Origin: a virus
Virus record (IMG/VR): IMGVR_UViG_3300036985_006490
Span: 1 to 64,000 of that record
Length of the DNA: 64,000 nt
Reading direction: 5' to 3' (one strand)
A program made the translations under genes and the position numbers. This document shows, piece by piece, positions 46,734 to 55,386 of this stretch. The first letter of the stretch is position 1. Each line of letters begins with the position of its first letter. The notes beneath the pieces are model-generated. The model saw only the letters and a list, made by a program, of their open reading frames with translations, did no database searches and was not told where the DNA came from.

Positions 46734-47720
46734 TTATTTTATTAATAAATCAATCAAAATATCCATCATCATATCTCTATTTTTATTTTTGAATTCGAAA
46801 AAATGTTCTTTATGTTTATGAAAAAGTTCACGAATCTCTGTAGAAATATAATAATCATTTTTCAATATAGAAATCGCATTATCTTTATTATATTTTATTT
46901 TTTCTTTAACTAAATCATACAGTTCTTCAGGTTTCCGAGTTTTTAACTTATTAAGATTTTTAATTATACCGTCAATTCTATTTTCTATTAATAGATCAGA
47001 ATCAAACTCATAATCGAATATTTCATCATATAGTTCAAAACCATATTTTTTTAAATAAAGATTTTGATTTGGAAATCCATAACATAAAAATGCCTGTTCA
47101 CCTAAAATTGGTTTAAATGTTTTCTCACTAAAAAATAATCTTTCTGAATTAGATTCGGAAACCAAGTTTAAAAAACATTTAGAGTCAAAATAAAAGTCTT
47201 CATCATATCCATTTATTTCCATTCTGGTTTCTTTCCAATGCTCGAAAATATGATTATTTAAAATTGTATCAACTTGTCTCCAAGATATTTTTCCATAGGG
47301 AAATAAATCATTTTTAAAAAGTGAGTCGATTAATTTCGATCTATGTGTGTGTGATCTTCTGTTTAAACATATAAATAAGTTCTCGAATTCATCATTAGAG
47401 TTTATATTTTTTATGCATCTGTCAGTATAATGTAACAATGATGTTGGCCATCCTAAAATTTTGATATTATTACTTCGGTCGTTATCATAAAAATTTTGCT
47501 CAAATGGTGAACCAAATAACGCAAAAAAAGTTACGTTTTTTTCATTTATTAACGTTATCAGTTTATTGAAACTCTCACCACTATCATTGAAACGTCCGTC
47601 GCCAGGAAAATAATGTTCCATTGGTGACCAAAAAAGAAATTCATCAATTAAATCTCTTTCAATGTCACTAATTATTTCATTCAATACTATTTTACTCGGC
47701 GCATAAATTTTAAAACTCAT
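46734..47720 (-). CDS. Glycosyltransferase-like protein (EKTFKPI signature), 328 aa
   Basis: FFSEKTFKPILGEQAFLCYG, then KKYGFELYDEIFDYEFDSD; NLFICLNRRSHTHRSKLIDS in the middle is a basic motif also found in the 45609 protein (NLNNKSRYHRCLMIDQL). The two are tandem paralogues. TATTTAT near 47755. Role: surface or DNA/virion glycosylation, inferred. Confidence 0.78.
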   Translation of the reverse strand: MSFKIYAPSKIVLNEIISDIERDLIDEFLFWSPMEHYFPGDGRFNDSGESFNKLITLINEKNVTFFALFGSPFEQNFYDNDRSNNIKILGWPTSLLHYTDRCIKNINSNDEFENLFICLNRRSHTHRSKLIDSLFKNDLFPYGKISWRQVDTILNNHIFEHWKETRMEINGYDEDFYFDSKCFLNLVSESNSERLFFSEKTFKPILGEQAFLCYGFPNQNLYLKKYGFELYDEIFDYEFDSDLLIENRIDGIIKNLNKLKTRKPEELYDLVKEKIKYNKDNAISILKNDYYISTEIRELFHKHKEHFFEFKNKNRDMMMDILIDLLIK

Positions 47721-47765
47721 TATTTATATCTTCTTGTAGATTTATTTTAATAAATATCTGCATAA

Positions 47766-47796
47766 TAAAACCCCCCACCTTTTGGGTGAGGGTCTT
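47766..47796 (-). terminator. Terminator after DoxX-like gene
   Basis: ACCCCCCACC-TTTTGG-GTGAGGGT hairpin and T-run on the minus strand. Confidence 0.7.
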
Positions 47797-47798
47797 AA

Positions 47799-48137
47799 TT
47801 AAAATACTCTTAGAAAATGTCCCAAGAGACCCGTTACTCCAATCATAATTGGAATGTAGGTTTTTGCTCCACCCATTAATGACAAGTGCATTACGACCGC
47901 AGCACTCATGAATGATGCGATTAGAATTGCTCCGAATAATGATGTGGTTGGAATCAATAGTAATACAACTCCTAATAATTCACCTAATCCTGTGACAACT
48001 CTATACTTCTCTATCTTCATAAATGCGAAGTTTCCCACCATTTCTTGTGTTCCGATAAGTTTATCGATTGCACCTTTTCCTAAAAATAGTGCTGTGATTA
48101 CGGATAGTGTCCATCCGATAATTTGTAGTAGTTCCAT
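47799..48137 (-). CDS. DoxX-like four-TM membrane protein
   Basis: 112 residues with four hydrophobic helices and the DoxX_2 pattern: ALFLGKGAIDKLIG after helix 1, VVTGLGELLGVVLLLIP in helix 2-3, and HLSLMGGAKTYIPI before helix 4. An inner-membrane protein; the family has only loosely described redox links. Often host-derived. Confidence 0.88.
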   Translation of the reverse strand: MELLQIIGWTLSVITALFLGKGAIDKLIGTQEMVGNFAFMKIEKYRVVTGLGELLGVVLLLIPTTSLFGAILIASFMSAAVVMHLSLMGGAKTYIPIMIGVTGLLGHFLRVF

Positions 48138-48142
48138 AATTT

Positions 48143-48397
48143 TTATTTTTTATATTTTTCTTCTAATTTTTTTAATTCTTCTTCATTCAAATCTTGTTCA
48201 TCATCTAATGAATATTCAATGTCATATGAATCAGTATAAACATTTTCATCATCGTGGTGATAGATATCATCACATTCTCCATCAGGACAATTTTCAACTA
48301 ATTCTAATGCATCATCGTAATTTTCAGCCAAAACACTATATGTCCACGCGTGAACAAATGTTCTTTCCGCAATAATTGTAAACTTTTTCTTTCCCAT
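48143..48397 (-). CDS. Acidic hypothetical protein, 84 aa
   Basis: N-terminal KKKFTIIAERTFVHAWTYSV strand pair and a helix (NYDDALELVENC), then a strongly acidic C-terminus. The plan resembles phage 'DpnD/PcfM-like' small proteins, a weak guess. TATATTTG (host-type -7) about 30 bases upstream. Confidence 0.75.
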   Translation of the reverse strand: MGKKKFTIIAERTFVHAWTYSVLAENYDDALELVENCPDGECDDIYHHDDENVYTDSYDIEYSLDDEQDLNEEELKKLEEKYKK

Positions 48398-48482
48398 ATT
48401 ATTATTTTTATTTTAGATGTAATCCAAATATAAGAAAAAATATTAAATAAAAAAACCCCACCGTTATAATAAGGTTAATTAT

Positions 48483-49361
48483 TTACCAAGCTTTGCATGA
48501 CCAATATCTCGGACGGTCTTTAGGACCTGGATTTTCACAATGGTGTCTAGCCCTAAATGATTTACGACGTGACGGAATATTTTTTTTAATTCTCATATTT
48601 GGGTCACCAAAATTAACTTTTACAATGTTTCCTTTATCGTTTTTAACATATACTGAACGTTTTTTAGGGCCTTTTGGGGTTAAAAATGGTTTATTAAGAG
48701 TAACTTTTCTTCCTTGATATTCCGCTTCAGTTAATAAGTCTCCAACAACAAAGTTTGTCTCTTCGACTGACCCATATTCATCTTCATACAAAGTTTCATT
48801 TTTGGGTTCGATACCATTTTTCTTCATGTTGATAGTAATGGCATCCTGTTGTGCCGGATTTATCGCTTCATCTGTCTCTCCCACCGATTCTTTTTTAACA
48901 CAGTTTGGATATCTTTTTCCAAACATAGTTTTCATACCTTTTTGTGTGTAACCCTTCCAACATCTTTCTGTGATTTCACCCTCTTTCATCTCCTCAGTTT
49001 TCTTTTTTGATTTTTCTTTTTGAGTTTCGATATACTCAAAAGCCGTTTTCAATCTTTCTTTAACTTCAGGGTCTTTTGCTCTTTCTAAAGCTACCCTCAA
49101 TCTTTGATGAATTAAGTTAATAATTTGTGATTGTCTTTGATGTGATTTTGATTTAAAACTATCCTTATTTAACGTATCGATAATATCTTGTTTAGTCCTG
49201 AACTTTACAGATACAGTATCTTTAGGATTTTCATCAGTATATAATCTCCTTTCTGAATCTTTTGGTTTTTTTCCAGTACCAACTTTTGGGTCAGACTCAT
49301 TAATCACTTTTTTAACTATTGTTAAAAGTTCTAATTCAGTTAATTTAATTATTTTTTTCAT
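48483..49361 (-). CDS. Tagged prohead-core-like protein with zinc-type C-terminus, 292 aa
   Basis: MKKIIKLTELELLTIVKKVI, then N-E-S-D: basic tag with V-I-N-E-S. The middle has CWKGYTQKGMKTMFGKRYPN, a DUF5872-like block, and Lys/Glu-rich helices with further I/V-x-E sites. The C-terminus (KRSVYVKNDKGNIVKVNFGD, then FRARHHCENPGPKD and RYWSCKAW) is a conserved block I associate with virion or head-core genes of large phages. This supports a capsid link for the tag family. Confidence 0.83.
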   Translation of the reverse strand: MKKIIKLTELELLTIVKKVINESDPKVGTGKKPKDSERRLYTDENPKDTVSVKFRTKQDIIDTLNKDSFKSKSHQRQSQIINLIHQRLRVALERAKDPEVKERLKTAFEYIETQKEKSKKKTEEMKEGEITERCWKGYTQKGMKTMFGKRYPNCVKKESVGETDEAINPAQQDAITINMKKNGIEPKNETLYEDEYGSVEETNFVVGDLLTEAEYQGRKVTLNKPFLTPKGPKKRSVYVKNDKGNIVKVNFGDPNMRIKKNIPSRRKSFRARHHCENPGPKDRPRYWSCKAW

Positions 49362-49365
49362 AATA

Positions 49366-49824
49366 TTATCTGTTATATGGCCTAAATCTCATGGGAGTGG
49401 ACTTTATTGCAGATTTAGGGAATCTTAATCCAACACCCTGTTGTCTTGCGTTTTTTAATGTTCTTGAGTATTCTGATAATTCTTCATCAGAGGAATCTAC
49501 GTTTTTACAACCTCTAACGTACTTTCTTTTCAGATTTGGCTGTATATCAAAATGACTATCCAACAACATATAAATGTCATTCATAATATCCTCTTGCACT
49601 GAAGAACCTCCAAAAGCATTCGCCATTACTTGAAACGGATCGATATCGAAAGTCACAGTAACTAAATAACTTTTGTATTCACCAGCCTCTATTACATCGA
49701 TATCAACATCACAGATTTCTTTTTCGTACTGACGAACAATAATTCCGTTAATCAGTTTTCTAATCAATGGAGTTAAATCTTTTCGAGTTTCTTCGTGTAA
49801 TATTTTTCTAATAAGGTCTCTCAT
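49366..49824 (-). CDS. Tagged protein, MRDLIRKILHEE type, 152 aa
   Basis: Start set at ATG 49824 (MRDLIRKILHEETRK), after a TATAAATA box; tag of another class ending I-L-H-E-E. A domain with strands (YKSYLVTVTFDIDPFQVMAN) and helix (DIMNDIYMLLDSHF) follows, then a basic tail. Its partner 48483 begins 4 bases after its stop, so two tagged proteins share one mRNA. Confidence 0.83.
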   Translation of the reverse strand: MRDLIRKILHEETRKDLTPLIRKLINGIIVRQYEKEICDVDIDVIEAGEYKSYLVTVTFDIDPFQVMANAFGGSSVQEDIMNDIYMLLDSHFDIQPNLKRKYVRGCKNVDSSDEELSEYSRTLKNARQQGVGLRFPKSAIKSTPMRFRPYNR

Positions 49825-49861
49825 TGTATATAAATACCACAAGAATGAATTACTTCCGATA

Positions 49862-50671
49862 TTAGAACAATTTTGAGTAAACTTCAAGTTTTTTTGGATA
49901 AGGTGTATTTGTTAAGTACGAATAAAAAATTTCCGCCTGTACTTTGTGACCTGTTCCTCCTAAGTGCATATTATCATCAGCCGTACCATCGGAATCATCC
50001 ACAACAGTTTTTGCTCCATATTCTTTGAATATATTAAATGGAATACAACAAAAATTATAATTATACTTCGTTGAATCATATTTTTCAATCAAGTCGTGTA
50101 TTATATACTTTTCTTGATTTAAGTTGAATTCTAATTTAGAAAAGTTTTTAAATAAAAAATCATCGGTGAACCAATAATATACTTTAAACCCGACTGAACT
50201 TGCTAAAGAATCAATGAGTTGTTGGTATCTTAATACCTCATATGTCCATGAAAAATGTGTTCTATTAACAGCAATTATATCATATGCACTTTTATATATC
50301 TTATGAGGGTCATAGTGTTCTCCATGATAAGGGCTAGTACTTGTTAGATGGTTTTGGTTATCATCCTCAACATCAGACATTACCCAAAGACACCTTTGTA
50401 TGTAAGTCCAATTTATTATAACAATATCATCCTTTTTTAATTTTGAAGACTGCTCACAAAACCTTAAAAGAGTTTCATGATTTGACGAGCCACCTTTAGC
50501 ATAGTTAAAAGATTCTACCCCTAATTTTTCACCAAGTATTTCTGACCATATGGGTGGCATATCCATAGGGTCATCAACTCCCAATGATTTTCTGTATGCT
50601 ACATATGGAGGAAATAATATATCCTTTTTGTATCCTTCCGTATAACTATCTCCGAAACAATATAGTGCCAT
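49862..50671 (-). CDS. SGNH/GDSL hydrolase, 269 aa
   Basis: YCFGDSYTEGYKKD (block I GDS), YAKGGSSNHETLLRF (block II) , IVINWTYIQRCLWV (block III-like) and DDNMHLGGTGHKVQAEIF with the Asp/His pair of block V: the clearest SGNH enzyme in the window. Presumably deacylates a glycan. Confidence 0.88.
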   Translation of the reverse strand: MALYCFGDSYTEGYKKDILFPPYVAYRKSLGVDDPMDMPPIWSEILGEKLGVESFNYAKGGSSNHETLLRFCEQSSKLKKDDIVIINWTYIQRCLWVMSDVEDDNQNHLTSTSPYHGEHYDPHKIYKSAYDIIAVNRTHFSWTYEVLRYQQLIDSLASSVGFKVYYWFTDDFLFKNFSKLEFNLNQEKYIIHDLIEKYDSTKYNYNFCCIPFNIFKEYGAKTVVDDSDGTADDNMHLGGTGHKVQAEIFYSYLTNTPYPKKLEVYSKLF

Positions 50672-50698
50672 AAAATATTTTCTTAATAACTTAACTTA

Positions 50699-51043
50699 TC
50701 AAAATAACTTTGACAAAAATTTGAGTTTGATGTTGTCCATCTTTGTAGCACCATCACGGGTCCATAACGCTTTATCAATTAAACTTTCGTATTTCTTGTA
50801 AAGGTAATTTCTTAAAAATAAAAAATCCCAATGGTCAACAACAAACCTCTTTACATTAGTCTTATTTGGTAACCTGAAAGAAAAAGATAATAATGACCTC
50901 TTTTTAAGTTTATTGAGGATTGTGAAAACTCTGAAGTTAAATGACGAAGAGTCTCCATAATACCCAACAGTAAATAAATTAACTTTAAACCTAACTCTAT
51001 GTAGTTTCCACGAAACTTTCTCTAAAAACGCATTTATATTCAT
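50699..51043 (-). CDS. Basic hypothetical protein, 114 aa
   Basis: Lys/Arg/Phe-rich protein (LEKVSWKLHRVRFKVNLF, KKRSLLSFSFRLPNK, WDFLFLRNYLYKKYES). Helical and possibly membrane- or RNA-associated. It follows the SGNH gene's 5' side with 27 bases between. Function unknown. Confidence 0.68.
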   Translation of the reverse strand: MNINAFLEKVSWKLHRVRFKVNLFTVGYYGDSSSFNFRVFTILNKLKKRSLLSFSFRLPNKTNVKRFVVDHWDFLFLRNYLYKKYESLIDKALWTRDGATKMDNIKLKFLSKLF

Positions 51044-51124
51044 AATAAAAAAATAAGAAAAATTATCTCATTATAAAGAAATTGAAATCATTTTTTCAAT
51101 CTTTTTTTTGTTATATTTTTTAAT

Positions 51125-51388
51125 ATGACAACCATCGAAAAACATATTGTGAAATACATTGATGATAAATTCGGTTTCCCTTACCTTCATTATAGCCGAG
51201 AAGAACAGACATGGGTAAATGAGTTTTTCTTATTTGATATCAAAACAAAGACAATGTATATTTCAGATTTGGTTAAGTTTGATTTGAATAAAAAATTTGG
51301 TAAAGGATATATTGATAATATACTTTTGACCGTAATTAATTATTGGTTTAAAAAAACATATAAACTTGAAGTAAACGAAGTTGAATAG
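51125..51388 (+). CDS. Untagged MFSLS/WFE family-like protein, 87 aa
   Basis: MTTIEKHIVKYIDDKFGFPY replaces the tag but keeps the following helix; strand pair (WVNEFFLFDIKTKTMYISDL) and ILLTVINYWFKKTYKLEVNE agree with the family body. TATATTTT before the start is close to a -7 box. Like 39443 it is an untagged copy without TATTTAT. Confidence 0.78.
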   Translation: MTTIEKHIVKYIDDKFGFPYLHYSREEQTWVNEFFLFDIKTKTMYISDLVKFDLNKKFGKGYIDNILLTVINYWFKKTYKLEVNEVE

Positions 51389-51434
51389 ATTTTACAAACT
51401 AACTAATTTTTCGTATTTTTGAAAAAAACAATTT

Positions 51435-52148
51435 ATGTCATATTTGAACACACCCTTACCAATAGTCGAAGCATACATCCGAGGAAATTTTTTGAGAAAT
51501 CAAGAAGATTCCTTCGATAAAAAATTTCCCTGTTATATTTTTGGAATGTCATCAATACCTGCACAAGCTCCACTTTTTCATTTTATGATGGAAGATGGTG
51601 GAATATGGTGGAGAATGCCAATACACGCATTTTGTTGGAAAGAGGATGCTCCTCAACAAGAATTAGATGAACTTGTCTTATGGGACTCTTTTACTTATCA
51701 CGTAGGTGTCACAGCATTTCCAATCCTTAAAAACAAAACCTGTAAATTTACCTCAAGAAGAAGGGTTCAATATTCAGGTCGTTATTTATTTACATTAGAT
51801 TGGGGGAGTTCAACTGATATGTCAGATACTGATTTTGGATTGAGTGAATTCCCATCCCAACACAAATGTGGGCATTTTATACAAATGGATAATGGTAACT
51901 TCGCAATACAACCTAATAATCGTTTGATAATGCATGACCCATCTTTCACAGTGAAACAAGATATTGTTATACACAGAAAATATAACACAACTCTTTGGAC
52001 TGCAGAAAGAAATGGAAGGTGGGTAACCCCTGATACAGATGTATTCAATTACGACCATACAGACTTAGAATCGGGTGAGTCCAACAAAGATAGGTCTGAA
52101 GAATACGACAGGTTAGACTTAAAATATACCAATGAAAATAATCTTTGA
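51435..52148 (+). CDS. Conserved phage hypothetical protein, 237 aa
   Basis: A Trp/Phe-rich globular protein (APLFHFMMEDGGIWWRMPIH, LVLWDSFTYHVGVTAFPIL, YLFTLDWGSSTDMSDT). The frame starts after TATTTTTG (-7 type, 51412-51419). It is the first of three overlapping or adjacent genes. I recall similar proteins in large myoviruses but no function. Confidence 0.85.
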   Translation: MSYLNTPLPIVEAYIRGNFLRNQEDSFDKKFPCYIFGMSSIPAQAPLFHFMMEDGGIWWRMPIHAFCWKEDAPQQELDELVLWDSFTYHVGVTAFPILKNKTCKFTSRRRVQYSGRYLFTLDWGSSTDMSDTDFGLSEFPSQHKCGHFIQMDNGNFAIQPNNRLIMHDPSFTVKQDIVIHRKYNTTLWTAERNGRWVTPDTDVFNYDHTDLESGESNKDRSEEYDRLDLKYTNENNL

Positions 52149-52752
52149 TCATTTACACGGACATGTAAAAAATGATAGAGTTTTTTGTGAAGCGTTTGCA
52201 TTACCTGAAGGAGAAACAGAGGATGAACTTTTGGAATTAGGGTTTCTTCCGAACATTCAACCTCCAGTTTATTGGTACCAAGCAAAGAGTTGTAGAATCA
52301 ATAATGATAAAATCAAATTATCCTACAAACGAAGAAAATTATTATCGGAACTCGAAGTTAGAGTATTCCCTTATGAAAAAAATAGTGAGGAGGTAAACTT
52401 ATTTTTTCAGAGGTATTTCCAAAGAAAAAAATTCAATTTATTAGATTATTATGATAATAATTCAAATTTTGGGGATTTGAAAATTATTGAACTTAGACAC
52501 AACGGTGAAATAGTTGCCTTAACACGTTTCAGGGAGTTCAAAAAAGTTCTTTTAGGATTAGAAACTGCTTTCCTCGAAAATATACCTAAATTTTCTTTGG
52601 GTAAAGATGCTATCTTAGTATTAAGTAATTACGGAAAAATCCAAAGTAAAAATTTATTATACATTTATGAATCTTATGAAAATTATTTCCCATATAAATT
52701 AGAAATCACAGGTTGCGAATATTGGGAAGGTGAAAAATGGATTACACCATAG
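52132..52752 (+). CDS. Hypothetical protein, 206 aa (acyltransferase-like features)
   Basis: Overlaps the upstream gene by 17 bases. The C-terminal half (LKIIELRHNGEIVALTRFRE, then ILVLSNYGKIQSKNLLYIYE) resembles the central strands of GNAT or aminoacyl-transferase folds, with charged N-terminal helices. The resemblance is general and no family is assigned. Confidence 0.8.
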   Translation: MKIIFDHLHGHVKNDRVFCEAFALPEGETEDELLELGFLPNIQPPVYWYQAKSCRINNDKIKLSYKRRKLLSELEVRVFPYEKNSEEVNLFFQRYFQRKKFNLLDYYDNNSNFGDLKIIELRHNGEIVALTRFREFKKVLLGLETAFLENIPKFSLGKDAILVLSNYGKIQSKNLLYIYESYENYFPYKLEITGCEYWEGEKWITP

Positions 52753-52764
52753 TATTTATCGTAT

Positions 52765-53472
52765 ATGGAAGGAAATCACAAAAAATTAGTAGATACAATT
52801 TTATCCCTAAAAAAATTCAATAAAGTATTATTTTTGACTTGCTCCAATAGATACAAAAATATTCTAAAAACCCAATCTCCTAAGTCTACCATTTTAGCAG
52901 AAGTAATGTTAAAAAAATTGGATAATGTGACAATTATTAACGTTCCTGATTTAGTAATTCATCCCTGTGAAGGAAACGTATCAAGAGAAGATGGAAATAA
53001 ATGTGGAATAAAACAAGCATTACTTAAAGACAAAGAAAAAAATCCTTCAGGTTATCACAGATGTTGGGCTTCTCTACATAACCCTGACGATGAATTATGG
53101 AAAATTTCTAAAGAATTATTCGAGTCAGATTGTGTTATATTTTTTTCCTCCGTAAGATGGGGATCGGCCAATATGTTTTATCAAAAATTAATTGAACGGT
53201 TGAATTGGATTAACAATAGATACATTCCTTATGGAGAGTCTAACATTATAAAAGACGTTACTTCAGGTTTCATCTGTGTTGGTCAACATAAGTATGCCGA
53301 GGAAATTTGTGAACGTCAATACGATAATCACGAGTATTATGGATTTAAACCTGATAAAAATCTATATTGGTATTGGAATGCTGAGGATATTGATTATGAT
53401 GATGAAACACTTGAAGGATATTTAGAAAGTTATCCTGAGTTTTACGAAGAATTTAAAATAGTAAAAAGTTAA
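52765..53472 (+). CDS. Flavodoxin-fold NAD(P)H-dependent reductase-like protein
   Basis: 235 residues: KVLFLTCSNRYKN (phosphate-binding loop after strand 1), DNVTIINVPDLVIHPCEGNV, DCVIFFSSVRWGSANMFYQK (flavin-binding loop) and GFICVGQHKYAEE. This set matches phage-borne flavodoxin-family oxidoreductases. A TATTTAT box stands seven bases before the start. It would be a cytosolic FMN enzyme of unknown partner. Confidence 0.87.
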   Translation: MEGNHKKLVDTILSLKKFNKVLFLTCSNRYKNILKTQSPKSTILAEVMLKKLDNVTIINVPDLVIHPCEGNVSREDGNKCGIKQALLKDKEKNPSGYHRCWASLHNPDDELWKISKELFESDCVIFFSSVRWGSANMFYQKLIERLNWINNRYIPYGESNIIKDVTSGFICVGQHKYAEEICERQYDNHEYYGFKPDKNLYWYWNAEDIDYDDETLEGYLESYPEFYEEFKIVKS

Positions 53473-54266
53473 ATTTCACCAATCAAAACTATTGGAGTAA
53501 TCCCTAAAGCCGCTGCGGTTGAAAGTCTTGTGTTTCCGGCAACTAAATGATATCTGTCACCAAACTTCAATATTAGTGGTCTGTCATATTCACCACTAAT
53601 AAGTTTCTTAGCCAATTTGATTGGATTAGATTTACGATATCTTTTTGCCAACTCCTTAACCTTATCCATTTCACCTTTTTTTATTTGATTGGATTCGGTA
53701 TTTTCCAATTTACCCCAAACTTCGGCAGGAAGTAAGGTCTCTTCAGCATTTCTAAATGCTCTGATTACGTCTATTACGGAAATATCAATACCCTCATCTC
53801 TTGATAAGTCTTGAACAACTCTTTGGAACTCGTCCATTTCCTTGTCAAGTTGGATTTCTTCTTTCTTACCTTCGTAAAGTCTATCTTTGAAATCAGGATT
53901 TTGTTTGTCAAACTTCTTAATAAAAATACCTGAGAGGACATTACTCATGTTCTCCTCAGGTCCCCCAATGTCTTGTATTTTTTCTTTTTCGTCAACACCC
54001 ATTTCCTGAGTCTGATACTCATGAACCCATTCATGCGATAAGGTTCTTAAGATATCAACTAACATTCTACCTTTAGCTAAAATGCTAATCTTACTATCTG
54101 GCATTCTCACACCTGTTGTACCAGTTTGGTTTTGGTCATCCACAAATTTTATTTCTACATCTGAAGACAACGGAAGTTGGCTTTGTAAAAATTTGATAAA
54201 TGAAGAGATAACCTCCACTTGTTCCTTGCTAACTCCTGATTTTGATATTTTGATACAAACTTTCAT
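53469..54266 (-). CDS. Fusion of HExxH metallopeptidase-like and ParB-like domains
   Basis: 265 residues. N-terminal half: LRTLSHEWVHEYQTQEMG with the zinc motif HEWVH (78-82) inside a helix. The middle is a charged coiled coil. The C-terminal end (LILKFGDRYHLVAGNTRLST, then AALGITPIVLIGEI) is a ParB-type nucleotide-binding domain. TATTTATA box directly before the start. A combination I do not know from other phages; it converges on the flavodoxin gene with 4 bases overlap. Confidence 0.82.
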   Translation of the reverse strand: MKVCIKISKSGVSKEQVEVISSFIKFLQSQLPLSSDVEIKFVDDQNQTGTTGVRMPDSKISILAKGRMLVDILRTLSHEWVHEYQTQEMGVDEKEKIQDIGGPEENMSNVLSGIFIKKFDKQNPDFKDRLYEGKKEEIQLDKEMDEFQRVVQDLSRDEGIDISVIDVIRAFRNAEETLLPAEVWGKLENTESNQIKKGEMDKVKELAKRYRKSNPIKLAKKLISGEYDRPLILKFGDRYHLVAGNTRLSTAAALGITPIVLIGEI

Positions 54267-54296
54267 CAGGTATAAATATTATGAAATATTGTAATT

Positions 54297-54434
54297 TTAT
54301 TGAGAAGTGTCTTTTCGTCTTTTACTTTCAATTTTTTTACACTTATTTGTAACAACTTTAATAAATTCTCCCAGTGGATTGTTAGCCAAAAAAAACCTCA
54401 TTCTTGTGTCCGATTCTAATCTTCTTACGTTCAT
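54297..54434 (-). CDS. Small basic protein, 45 aa
   Basis: ATG 54434 to TAA 54297. MNVRRLESDTRMRFFLANNP, then FIKVVTNKCKKIESKRRK. An ATAAATA box lies about 25 bases upstream. The position fills an otherwise empty gap. Confidence 0.6.
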   Translation of the reverse strand: MNVRRLESDTRMRFFLANNPLGEFIKVVTNKCKKIESKRRKDTSQ

Positions 54435-54483
54435 ATTTTGTTATTGTTTACTACTTAAATAAATAGTTGTATTTAACCAAATA

Positions 54484-54735
54484 TTATTTGGTGTGATGTG
54501 ATTTGTCAATTGCTTTAATACACTTTTTCATGGCTTCGAACTGACCCCAAGTCAACATAAATCGAAGTGGACCGTTTACGTCCTCGATATGTATATCATA
54601 CCCATCACCATTTGACCATTCAGTGACTTCCAAAAAATCACCTTTACCTTTTCTATCACCTAATGAATGATGACAAAAATCTTCCAAATCAACAAACGTT
54701 GATTTTCTGTTTTCAACTTTTATTTCTTTTTTCAT
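54484..54735 (-). CDS. Hypothetical protein, 83 aa
   Basis: DLEDFCHHSLGDRKGKGDF, then a strand pair (VTEWSNGDGYDIHIEDVNG), and LRFMLTWGQFEAMKKCIKAI. A compact alpha/beta domain of a size seen in phage anti-host proteins, without assignable family. Confidence 0.8.
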   Translation of the reverse strand: MKKEIKVENRKSTFVDLEDFCHHSLGDRKGKGDFLEVTEWSNGDGYDIHIEDVNGPLRFMLTWGQFEAMKKCIKAIDKSHHTK

Positions 54736-54746
54736 TTATAGTTTAA

Positions 54747-55370
54747 TTATATTAATGTCTTCCTCACTTTTAATTTACTTGATAAAATATATTTTTTATA
54801 CAACTCATCATCTAAAGTAATACCTATGTATTCAAACATTTCGATTATTTTATTTTTGTTTTTTTGGAGGTAAATGTCTTCATAAAAGAATAAGGGATAT
54901 CCAATTTGTGAATACTCAAATAATTTTTGAGATTCGACTGATAGTTTATTTACTAAATCCTCTATTTCAAGTTTCGTGATATTCGAAAGATTGTAATATT
55001 CTTTTTTGTGCCAACTTTTTAAATTAGATTGTTTATTATGATACAAAAAACTCTCACTTTGTGAAACTTTATCAATTCTATCTAAGAGTATAATTTTGTC
55101 AAAATACCCAAAAAACCAATCCCAATAAGATTTCAAATCACTCTGAAATATTGAAGGAATGTGTACTTCATCAATAAATGTTTTTATAAAAACATTTTTA
55201 TGGTTTGAAAAAAAAATTGTATCTAGTTGTTCAAGTCCCACGTCATGTCTCCAATGATAATTAAATGGTTCCGATTCCATTATGTAATTATCAAAACTAA
55301 GATGGTTGGCAATAAAATCATAAAGAGATTGTGATCCAGTACGCGGACTTCCTAACAATGCTATTCTCAT
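54747..55370 (-). CDS. Sulfotransferase-like P-loop protein, 207 aa
   Basis: IALLGSPRTGSQSLYDFI is the 5'-phosphosulfate-binding loop; IILLDRIDKVSQSESFLYHN corresponds to the R-x-x-x-x-(Q)S segment. C-terminal half is Lys/Tyr-rich with LFFYEDIYLQ, as in many sulfotransferase-family proteins. Second one of the window after 30762-31298. Confidence 0.82.
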   Translation of the reverse strand: MRIALLGSPRTGSQSLYDFIANHLSFDNYIMESEPFNYHWRHDVGLEQLDTIFFSNHKNVFIKTFIDEVHIPSIFQSDLKSYWDWFFGYFDKIILLDRIDKVSQSESFLYHNKQSNLKSWHKKEYYNLSNITKLEIEDLVNKLSVESQKLFEYSQIGYPLFFYEDIYLQKNKNKIIEMFEYIGITLDDELYKKYILSSKLKVRKTLI

Positions 55371-55386
55371 ACTATTCTGTTTTCAT

